64,000 nucleotides of DNA from Craspedostauros australis (Eukaryota; Bacillariophyta; Bacillariophyceae; Mastogloiales; Achnanthaceae), in contig JAMXDE010000067.1 in NCBI GenBank assembly GCA_026770025.1, positions 178,105 to 242,104 of the forward strand, in the 5' to 3' direction. Within the stretch, counting starts at the first letter, position 1. Each line of letters begins with the position of its first letter. The position numbers and the translations under genes are program-made. The notes beneath the pieces were generated by a model that worked only from the letters and a program-made list of their open reading frames with translations, did not search any database and was not told where the DNA came from. This document shows positions 56,768-64,000 of this stretch, piece after piece.

Positions 56768-59700
56768 TCATGCATTCCCGCGTCTCCTCCTCGCTCGTTT
56801 GCGTGTCGCCTCCTGAGACTTGGACCCGCGCCCACGCTTCCTCTTCAACCTCCGTCCCTCACTGTCTCGCATTGCATGCGTTCCCGATATCCTCGCTGCG
56901 CCGTCCGCACGCGACCTCTCACTTCTGGCCTCCGCCTGCTGGTCCCGGCTGGCTGCCGCTCCGACCCTTGCCGCCACCACGTGTCTGACCCAAGCGAGCT
57001 GCTCCTCAACCGTCATTCGTCGAACTTGCTCTTCGGACGTGTTCGTCAGTAAACCGCGATCCGGCCTTAGAAGCCCGCTGCTGCCTCGCCGCCACTCCCT
57101 AGCCACATCCTCACGGGCTTTCCGAGCTCGCTCTGTCTGCTTGGCCCATGCCTCACTCTCGTGCAGCGCCTGATTCCTGGCCTGCCACGCGGCCCATCGC
57201 ACGTCCCACAACCCTCGGATAGCCTTGCTGATCCAGCCTTTGGCTGTGCCGCGATGATTGCCTCTCCGAATGGCGCCCTCTTGTATTTGCCGCCACTGCC
57301 TGGACCACCTCCCCAGAACCATTTTATCCCATCCGATCCTTTGCTGGGCCGTTGCTGCTCGATGGACCTCCGACCAGCCTTCAGGTTCGACGTCCTGCCG
57401 TTCCGTCCACTTTCGCACTTGCCGCACAATCTCTCGCACCATATAGGGTTCGCCGTTGGCCTCCATCATCTCGTCTTCCCATTTTGCCATCGCCGACCGC
57501 CGCACTTGCACTGCCGCGGGGTGCTGGCACTGCATCACATGGGCCGTCGTCTCCTCTTCAGCCTTACACACAGGGCACAAGCTGTCGCTCCAGAACTTCC
57601 ATTTCTTCATATTCCGTCCCACTGGGCCAAAGTGCGCCGCATGTTTCACCACCCATCGTCTTCTGTTCGCTCCCAAACTGCCCACTGCCGCTTTAACTGC
57701 GTCGCCATCCAAGTCGTCCATGGCGTCACGCTTCAGTTTTGCCGTGCTGCCTTGCCACCTCTCAGTCTTTTGTCGCTGCACATACGACCTCAGCGTATCC
57801 TTGGTGCTCATGCACACTTTATTGCCGCCGACCCACACGGACCACTCGCTGTCATGCCATTCCTCGTCATAATCCTGCGCCGTCTTGCCTTGAGCATCTC
57901 CTGCCAGCTTGTCGACATCATCATTCCAGTAGGAGAATTCGTCGACCTTCACGCCGCGCGCTCGTTCCAGCTGGTGCCCGTACACATGCTTGTACACCAG
58001 CCTCACTGGCATGAGTCGCTGCTCTCTGCGGATCGCTCGCAGTATGTCGAAGTGTTGCACTTTGACTGGCACATCTCTGTCGAACTCCACTGCGTGGATT
58101 CCTGCCATGCGATTGTCACACGCGACCACGATTGCCGCGCTCTCTGGCCATTCTTGATCATACTGTAGGAGCACCCTTCGCGCTGTCTCGACAGCTTTGC
58201 ATATGCCTCCCAGCTCTGCCCTGTAGGCGCTCTGCACTTCCGTTCGCCCTGCTACTGGCCCGGCCATCTGGAAGCACCCTGCTCGCTGTCCTCGCACATT
58301 GAGTGAAAACGCGGCTGTGCTTCGGCCGTGTTTGAAGGAGCCATCGGTGCTAATCACAGCATTCCCTTCCTTCACGGCTTGCACCCATTCTGCCATGCCC
58401 GCTTCTGCTTGGTCGCTCGCTTGTACGCTTGCGCGGTCCTCGACGTAGGGTCCGGCTTCGACGACATACACTCTGCCTCGCGCCTCCCGCAATCTGACCT
58501 CTTTACCGTGTACTTGATGCCGCCGCCCCTTCTCTCCTGACCGGTAGAACCCTTGCATTCCCGCCGAATCCCCTTTCTGTGCGATCCACTCCTCCCATTC
58601 GCACTCGGTTGTCTTTGTCCATACTTTTTGGCGCTGTGGGTCCCATATCGAGTACCAATCACGTCTATCGCTTCCGTCATCCCCTGCACTGCTTTGCCGC
58701 GCCAGGAGTACAGCGCGCTTCCATAGCGCCCAATCAGATGCCGGCACTTCACCTTGCCTCGGCCATTGGATATGGCGCCGGCCGCTCCAGCTGCCTCGGG
58801 CCGTGCAGTGTTGAAGGACTTCATTCCCGCCTCGCACATCGTCCACCGTCATAGTCTTCATTAGCATCCTGCAGCGGTTAAGTCGCCGCATTTGCTGCCG
58901 GGAGTACCCTAGCCGATCAAATTCTTCCATCAGCCACCTGTCGTTTTCTCGCACCTTGTGTGCTCCCTTTGTCTTCTCCCGTATGTGTACCCCGTACTCT
59001 TGCGCTTCTAGCCATACCGTCTTTATCCAACAATCTGTCGCCAAGTAGCCCCATCGTCGGAAATCCATGTCGAAAAGTGGCTTGCCGGTGCCAATCTCAA
59101 TCTTGAGTGCTTCGATGGACCCTCTGATGAGCCGTCCCGTCATTGTTCCCCGCTCGCCATGCTCCAATACCATTGCTACATGTTCCACTATTTGGGTTGT
59201 GTGGAGCTCGTGCACGTCGGCTCCGAGCTGTCCTTTTGCCGCGTGTATCATTGCCCTTGGGAAACCACGATTGTAACCCATTTTGGACATCATCACTTGC
59301 CAGACCGGCTTCATCACCTGTCGGCACTCTTGTTCCGTGAGTTGAGCAACTGGTAGCACGTACTCCAGCTTCTTCAGCAGCACCGAGTTCATCGCCGCCA
59401 ATGCGTCCTGTTTCCGTATGCGCTTCGTGCGCACTTTCTCAGACCATACTTTCGCCTTGTCCTCGATCGCTTTGTACACCGCACGCCCATTGCCGTCTGG
59501 TGCCAGCCTCACGCCCAGTGTTTCAAACGCCTCTCCTGCCTCGCTGCGGGGCATCTGCTGTCTTTGCGCGCTGTTGCCTCTCATGGATATTTCAGCGGGC
59601 ACTTCCGAGTTGGTTGCGTATCTCCACGTTCCGTCTTGGCGCCACACAAAGTCGATTGCCCACCACATACTTTTTTCCACTACCAGCGCTCCTCCTGTAG

Positions 59701-62700
59701 CCCTCACTAGTCTCTCCCACTCGTCGACACTACCCTGCATTCGCTGCACTGCTGCGTCAATGCCTTCGCCTTCCCTTGCATTGACCACCAGATCGGTATC
59801 ATCCACGAAAGCGTACCCGACGATGTTCACCGTCTCATTACCAGTCGCCGTGGTGAATCTCGCAGTATGGCCCTCCTGGCGCATGACATCCAGCATGGGG
59901 GACGAGATCACTGCCCATATTACCGGTCCGGCTCCATTGCCTTGATATATGCCTTGCATGGGAGTTCTGGCATGCCTTCCACTGTACGCCGACTTGGAAT
60001 CCCCGAACACCGTTCTGATATAGTGCTCCAACTGCTGCAACGTGGTGAACATGCTGTGCACCTCCGTCATGGAGATCCCTTGTCGTTGGAGTCCGATAGA
60101 CGCCATGGAATGCACGATCCGGTCGTAGCAGCTTTTTAGGTCGTTGGAGCAGAGAAGGCCTGGTGTCCGTGTTTGCCGTAACCAGTCGAGCGTTAGCTGC
60201 TTGTTAAGAGCATGCTCGATGGCTTTGTGCCCTTTCCTGCTGCCGTACTGCTCCTCCGCGAACCCTCCTTGTTTTTCTGCTTGTATCGCCGCCTTCCTGC
60301 CAATAGCTTTGTTGGAAAAGTTGAAGTCGGCCTCGAAAAGGACTATCGTTCGCAGCTTGTCCACCCTGTAGCTGTTGGCCTTCTTCATAAGCTCTACATC
60401 CACACCCTGCTTCCACCTTTTGAACGAGTAGCCTGATTTCATCGCGATTGACGACATGCTGGCTTCGAATTCGGAGTTGTGGCGGTGCTTTGCAATGGCC
60501 TTGAAGTGGCCAAAATGTAATCCAGAGGGTCCTGCTGAAGTGTCTTCTTTGCACTTGTTCCACCCGTTTTGAAATTCGTCCGTCGTCATGCCTGCAGGTA
60601 TGCTGACTTCGGCCACCGTTCTTAGTCCTTTGATCAGCTTTGTCGCTCCTGGGTCAGTCCATCTCGACGCCTTGTAATCTCCGTTCAGCGTTGCTCTTGC
60701 CGCCGCCGACGTTCCCAGGAATCCAAAGTCCCGCGCGAGCTCTCCGTACATGAATGGGGTATTTTCGGTCTGCCGGAACCTTCTTTTATTCTCCTCCATG
60801 CATCCCCGTTCTATGCCTTCCTGCTCCGTGCGTTCCTCCCATATCCCTTGGGCGTTCGGTGCAATCACCATCGATATCCCGCCGACCCCTTCATTGCCTG
60901 CTGCTTGCCGTATCCGTCGGTACATCGCTCGCACCGCTTCTCGGCTTCGTAGCTGTCGTAGTTGTGTCGCCGTTCGCTGCTCTTGGCCCCGCCGCTTCGC
61001 TCCGCGTCCTTTGTTGGGTTGTCGTTCGGCTTCTTTTTTCGCCCGCGCTTCTGCTATTGTCTCCAGCCAGTTGCTTCTTGACTCCGCTGCCCTCCCTCGG
61101 AAATTTTTCAGTTTCGCGTATGCTGCATCCCGCTCCTTACTCACGTCCGTCTCGCTCATTCGCACCATTTCCGCTATTTGCCGATCTTCCTTGGCTCGTT
61201 TGGCCAATCGTTTGAGTAGTGACGTTGAGACCTTTCTGCCTTGTTGCTTCCGAGCCACGTGGTTCCACAGACCTATCCTCGCTTCAATGCTCTTGTACTC
61301 CGCTGAGTATGGGATACCTCCCATTCGGAGCTTTCTGCATGCCTTGTCTGCTTTCCAAATGCCTTCCACTCTTACTCGGTCCAGCGCTTCGGCTTCTTGC
61401 TCCGTCTCTTCGTCCCACTGTTGCTCCGCCTTTTTCTCCAGCAGAATTGCTCTGTCGTGTGCGTTGTGTTGTTTCAGATGCGCTTGGTATGCCGTATTGA
61501 ACTTATCCACAATTCTTGGATCATTCGTCTTCACTCTTCGTGACACAGCCTTCCTCAATGGCGGCATTTCTTGTCCTAACACTCCTTCCATGCTCACCTC
61601 CAGCCACAGGCACCGGTGATCTGCGCATCGCTCCTGTATCCCTTCATCCCACCTTGTCATCCCGGCTCGTTCCACCTTTATTGACTTGCTCACGAAGATC
61701 CCATCGATGGGCGTCTGGCCTAGTCGGTGCGTTGCTGTCGCGCCAGCTGTCCCGTCGTTCGCCGTCATCGCATTGGCCATATCTGTAGTCGCCATGAATT
61801 CTTTCATTCGTTTCGATCTCGTATCTTCGTTGCAATCCATCAGTACCACCACATGCTCCCCGTTAGCTTTCCAGAGCTTGACTTGGGCCTCCAAATCCTC
61901 CAGCATCCGGCTTCTCGGCTCGACATTCTGTCCTTTCTCGTTGTAGTATTTGCGTTGTTGCGCATATGTATTGAGTATGCCCTTTGTCCTTGGTCGGCAC
62001 GGTCGATACGCTACCACAATTCTCAATCGCTGTTGCTTTGCACCTCGGTACAGTTGCCACACCCATCTTCCCATCTTTGTCGCGTCTTTGCCTGCTTTAA
62101 TCATCCTGATAGCCGCTTGCGATCGGCTGATTATGGCCGTCCCTCCCCATTGTTTGCTCCTTGTCACTTCATCTGTTTCGTTGTTTGCTGTTGTCACTTG
62201 TATGGTCCCTGTTGGCCACCATTCCTTCGTTCTGTGTTTGAACTGCGCTTCCTCTGGGACCCCTCGCCAATCCACATTGACTTTGGTAACCCCGAAAACA
62301 TCAAACTCTCCTTCGTTCATCCACTGCTTCAGCCCTTCGTCGACATTGCCTCTCGCTCGTCGCAGCCCTCCGAAGTTTTGCATTCCTATTCTCATCCTCC
62401 CCTCCCTTTTCCTCATCATCATGTCTCCTGTTTCCTCCTGCCTGCCCTCCTCCTCTCTCCCCTTCTTGCTGCAATCACGTTGATGCGGTATATCGTTTGT
62501 GATTGCCGGCGCGTTCAGGCTCAGGTCGTGTTGCTGTGCTGCCCCCAGCTGTCGACCCTGCCCTCTCTGTTCAACCGTTCGCAGGCGCCGTTTCCGCAGC
62601 ACCTGCTTCCGAATTTTCGCGTGGATTCCTCGGGTCGTCGGCCGTCGGTTGGTCCTTCTGTGTACGCTGGGTCTGTGGCGACCGTGCTTCCCGCTCGTTC

Positions 62701-62710
62701 TGAGCGCCAT
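56768..62710 (-). CDS. Element B ORF2: endonuclease, reverse transcriptase, RNase H (intact)
   Basis: 1980 residues in one frame from ATG at 62710, overlapping ORF1 by 140 bp. An Arg-rich start is followed by an APE-type endonuclease at about 106-370 (RIGMQNFGGL, VVVLMDCNED, PIDGIFVSKS, ADHRCLWL). The reverse transcriptase has EEQYGSRKGHKAIEHALN, LCSNDLKSCYDRIVH, QGIYQGNGAGPVIW and GYAFVDDTDLVV (FVDD near residue 968). RNase H lies at about 1450-1600 (STDGSFKHG, SAYRAELGGI, ACDNRMAG, HVYGHQLE, NDDVDKLAGDA). A C-x2-C-x8-H-x3-C finger lies near 1717 (CPVCKAEEETTAHVMQC). It ends in a very basic tail (RRLKRKRGRG, RKRARRRR). All catalytic residues I can judge are present, so an active enzyme is likely. 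Confidence 0.93.
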   Translation of the reverse strand: MALRTSGKHGRHRPSVHRRTNRRPTTRGIHAKIRKQVLRKRRLRTVEQRGQGRQLGAAQQHDLSLNAPAITNDIPHQRDCSKKGREEEGRQEETGDMMMRKREGRMRIGMQNFGGLRRARGNVDEGLKQWMNEGEFDVFGVTKVNVDWRGVPEEAQFKHRTKEWWPTGTIQVTTANNETDEVTRSKQWGGTAIISRSQAAIRMIKAGKDATKMGRWVWQLYRGAKQQRLRIVVAYRPCRPRTKGILNTYAQQRKYYNEKGQNVEPRSRMLEDLEAQVKLWKANGEHVVVLMDCNEDTRSKRMKEFMATTDMANAMTANDGTAGATATHRLGQTPIDGIFVSKSIKVERAGMTRWDEGIQERCADHRCLWLEVSMEGVLGQEMPPLRKAVSRRVKTNDPRIVDKFNTAYQAHLKQHNAHDRAILLEKKAEQQWDEETEQEAEALDRVRVEGIWKADKACRKLRMGGIPYSAEYKSIEARIGLWNHVARKQQGRKVSTSLLKRLAKRAKEDRQIAEMVRMSETDVSKERDAAYAKLKNFRGRAAESRSNWLETIAEARAKKEAERQPNKGRGAKRRGQEQRTATQLRQLRSREAVRAMYRRIRQAAGNEGVGGISMVIAPNAQGIWEERTEQEGIERGCMEENKRRFRQTENTPFMYGELARDFGFLGTSAAARATLNGDYKASRWTDPGATKLIKGLRTVAEVSIPAGMTTDEFQNGWNKCKEDTSAGPSGLHFGHFKAIAKHRHNSEFEASMSSIAMKSGYSFKRWKQGVDVELMKKANSYRVDKLRTIVLFEADFNFSNKAIGRKAAIQAEKQGGFAEEQYGSRKGHKAIEHALNKQLTLDWLRQTRTPGLLCSNDLKSCYDRIVHSMASIGLQRQGISMTEVHSMFTTLQQLEHYIRTVFGDSKSAYSGRHARTPMQGIYQGNGAGPVIWAVISSPMLDVMRQEGHTARFTTATGNETVNIVGYAFVDDTDLVVNAREGEGIDAAVQRMQGSVDEWERLVRATGGALVVEKSMWWAIDFVWRQDGTWRYATNSEVPAEISMRGNSAQRQQMPRSEAGEAFETLGVRLAPDGNGRAVYKAIEDKAKVWSEKVRTKRIRKQDALAAMNSVLLKKLEYVLPVAQLTEQECRQVMKPVWQVMMSKMGYNRGFPRAMIHAAKGQLGADVHELHTTQIVEHVAMVLEHGERGTMTGRLIRGSIEALKIEIGTGKPLFDMDFRRWGYLATDCWIKTVWLEAQEYGVHIREKTKGAHKVRENDRWLMEEFDRLGYSRQQMRRLNRCRMLMKTMTVDDVRGGNEVLQHCTARGSWSGRRHIQWPRQGEVPASDWALWKRAVLLARQSSAGDDGSDRRDWYSIWDPQRQKVWTKTTECEWEEWIAQKGDSAGMQGFYRSGEKGRRHQVHGKEVRLREARGRVYVVEAGPYVEDRASVQASDQAEAGMAEWVQAVKEGNAVISTDGSFKHGRSTAAFSLNVRGQRAGCFQMAGPVAGRTEVQSAYRAELGGICKAVETARRVLLQYDQEWPESAAIVVACDNRMAGIHAVEFDRDVPVKVQHFDILRAIRREQRLMPVRLVYKHVYGHQLERARGVKVDEFSYWNDDVDKLAGDAQGKTAQDYDEEWHDSEWSVWVGGNKVCMSTKDTLRSYVQRQKTERWQGSTAKLKRDAMDDLDGDAVKAAVGSLGANRRRWVVKHAAHFGPVGRNMKKWKFWSDSLCPVCKAEEETTAHVMQCQHPAAVQVRRSAMAKWEDEMMEANGEPYMVREIVRQVRKWTERQDVEPEGWSEVHRAATAQQRIGWDKMVLGRWSRQWRQIQEGAIRRGNHRGTAKGWISKAIRGLWDVRWAAWQARNQALHESEAWAKQTERARKAREDVAREWRRGSSGLLRPDRGLLTNTSEEQVRRMTVEEQLAWVRHVVAARVGAAASRDQQAEARSERSRADGAARISGTHAMRDSEGRRLKRKRGRGSKSQEATRKRARRRRGNA

Positions 62711-64000
62711 CAGCTCTCTTCTTGAGCTCCCTGTTTTCCTCCATTGTTGCAGCCATCATTTCTTGCATTTGAGCCATCTGTTCGCGCAGTTCTCTCATCT
62801 CCCTCTTCGCCGTCTCTTTTGACCTTCGCGTGCTGCCTGACAGAGTCGACATTGCCGACCTTTGTGTGCGTGTCTCGAGCATTTCCGCGAGTTTCGCTTC
62901 GATGGACACCAGCCTCTTGCTAGTTCCTTCTGTACGCGATGTCTTGTTGGTTGTTGTAGACGCTTTCGTCCTTTCGTCATTCATCTCCGCTTCTCTTGCA
63001 GCTTCCTTCCTGGCTTCCTGGATCGTTGAAATCTTTCTCCATTCCGACGCGTTACGTAGCGATGGGATGGTATCGTTGTCGCCATAGTCTTTTTCTGGCC
63101 TTGCATCGCATTCTCGTCTGATTCCCTGTTCCTCGATCTCGATGTGTTCTGGCTTTGTGAAGTGCATGTCGTCGTCGCCTTCAAGCGCAGCTTCGACTGC
63201 CTTGTCCTTTTCTGAGATGACTCGGTTTGTTGCAGCATCCCATTTCATGGTCTTGGCTTCCGTTTTTGCCAATGCCGTAAAATACATCTCGATGCCGACT
63301 CCGTACTCTGCTACCAACCTCACCAGCAACCCCTTCACTACCATCTTTGCTTCCATTTCTTTGGCTGGATGGAATTGAAACACGTATCCTGACCCTCTCC
63401 ACCGTTTGTTCACTGATGTAAACAGCGGGGTGTTAGTGTTCCCGGTGGTGGCTTTGATCTGCATGATCATTGAGCGCAGTGTTTTGCCTTGGCCGACTGG
63501 CACTGTTTCCAGTGACTCGTTGATCAGATCGTATGATGCTACAGCTTTCGCTTCCTCACACCACCCGGCTTGTCGTTCCCTCAAAGCAAACCATCCGTTC
63601 CTCACATCCGTGTTTACGATGCCTGCCAATGGTGTCACCATTCGCATCCTGATGCCCAGTGGAAATTTCTTTGACGCCGTGCCGTAGTAATGCATCAGCG
63701 TTTCCGTCACCACATCCTTGTCTTCTGTTGCCGTCTCCACGTGTAGAGCCCTTGCGTCGTTCTCAGTGTTCCTGTCCGGGTCGAATTTGGTGCCATCGGA
63801 GATCCTTTTCCAGTTGGTTGCTACCGGTCGCTTCGTGCGCTTCGTCAGCTCCTCTTCAAGTTCGTCAACTCCTACTTGTCTTGTGGAGTACAGGAGCCAT
63901 CCGATTGTTGTGGTTGACGGTGCTTGGATCTTAGCCACACTGAACCGTCCCTTCTCCACTGCAAAAAAGTCAGTTAGCTCGTCAGTGGATTCCTCACTTT
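62571..64000 (-). CDS. Element B ORF1 protein, N-terminus beyond window
   Basis: The frame is open from the window edge to TGA at 62571; no ATG start is visible inside the window. It has a globular-looking part (WLLYSTRQVGVDELEEEL, LMHYYGTASKKFPLGIRMRM, TPLFTSVNKRWRGSG) and then Glu/Lys-rich segments. A heptad coiled coil follows at the C-terminus (KRLVSIEAKLAEMLETR, KREMRELREQMAQMQEMM). No zinc knuckle. It is shorter than and only distantly like ORF1 of element A, but shares the layout: conserved middle, C-terminal coiled coil, overlap with ORF2. Confidence 0.78.
   Translation of the reverse strand, partial: SEESTDELTDFFAVEKGRFSVAKIQAPSTTTIGWLLYSTRQVGVDELEEELTKRTKRPVATNWKRISDGTKFDPDRNTENDARALHVETATEDKDVVTETLMHYYGTASKKFPLGIRMRMVTPLAGIVNTDVRNGWFALRERQAGWCEEAKAVASYDLINESLETVPVGQGKTLRSMIMQIKATTGNTNTPLFTSVNKRWRGSGYVFQFHPAKEMEAKMVVKGLLVRLVAEYGVGIEMYFTALAKTEAKTMKWDAATNRVISEKDKAVEAALEGDDDMHFTKPEHIEIEEQGIRRECDARPEKDYGDNDTIPSLRNASEWRKISTIQEARKEAAREAEMNDERTKASTTTNKTSRTEGTSKRLVSIEAKLAEMLETRTQRSAMSTLSGSTRRSKETAKREMRELREQMAQMQEMMAATMEENRELKKRADGAQNEREARSPQTQRTQKDQPTADDPRNPRENSEAGAAETAPANG

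Larger units (their letters stand above)
56546..64000 (-). mobile_element. Non-LTR retrotransposon, 5' end beyond window (element B)
   Basis: Minus-strand order: ORF1 (from beyond the edge to 62571), ORF2 (62710-56768), a 222-bp 3' UTR with three stem-loops, and a TTA tail at 56546-56560. Both ORFs are open without breaks, so the copy may be active. Same architecture as element A, and the C-terminal ORF2 end and 3' UTR are related to element C. The 5' end and the second target duplication lie outside the window. Confidence 0.92.

Overview
The window is nuclear DNA of a photosynthetic eukaryote with a red-algal-type complex plastid, most likely an ochrophyte (diatom or relative). The basis: GT-AG introns, genes packed on both strands, and three genes that begin with a signal peptide followed by an Ala-Phe or Gly-Phe cleavage motif (ASAF-VP, QAAF-VP, GAF-TP), the bipartite plastid presequence of such algae. 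HID1, TLDc, ETF-ubiquinone oxidoreductase and a cyclin Y-like protein confirm a eukaryote. The species cannot be named from the sequence.

Layout. 1-3118 (-): HID1, its 3' end outside the window. 6390-11318 (+): a 1642-residue WW plus cyclin protein full of Gln/His runs. 11661-12444: a short 5'-truncated LINE with a perfect 17-bp target duplication. 12977-13834 (-): a START/SRPBCC-like protein. 15267-18336: two divergent plastid-targeted genes, one with three tandem SnoaL/CaMKII-AD-like domains. 18979-24624 (-): a giant two-exon coiled-coil protein. 25792-28318 (-): a RIG-I/Dicer-type helicase with a C-terminal dsRNA-binding motif and no RNase III. 28901-30220 (+): an FkbM methyltransferase. 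30609-33182 (-): a five-exon membrane protein with acidic exon cassettes. 35554-37222 (+): a plastid-type HNH endonuclease. 37947-38748 (+): a two-TM protein with a PH-like domain. 39343-41605 (-): ETF-QO. 42696-46063 (+): a TLDc protein.

From 46 kb on, the window is mostly retrotransposon. Element A (about 46178-54450, -) and element B (56546 past the right edge, -) are long non-LTR elements of one clade: an ORF1 without a zinc knuckle, then an overlapping ORF2 with endonuclease, reverse transcriptase, RNase H and a CCHC-like finger, and a short 3' UTR of stem-loops ending in a TTA or TTTA tail. Between them lies an unrecognised ORF (55195) whose 3' end is cut by the tail of element B.

The most interesting signals are these. 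(1) The stem-loops in the LINE 3' UTRs show compensatory base changes between copies. (2) The Dicer/RLR-like helicase-dsRBM protein is a candidate RNA-silencing or antiviral factor. (3) Six single-base frame breaks between 36 and 49 kb all go in the +1 direction, one of them at a TCC TAA C site resembling antizyme-type frameshifting; insertion errors in the assembly are the simplest explanation, but the pattern deserves a test. (4) Three in-phase acidic exon cassettes sit in the membrane protein gene. (5) The presequence is shared by two divergent plastid genes.
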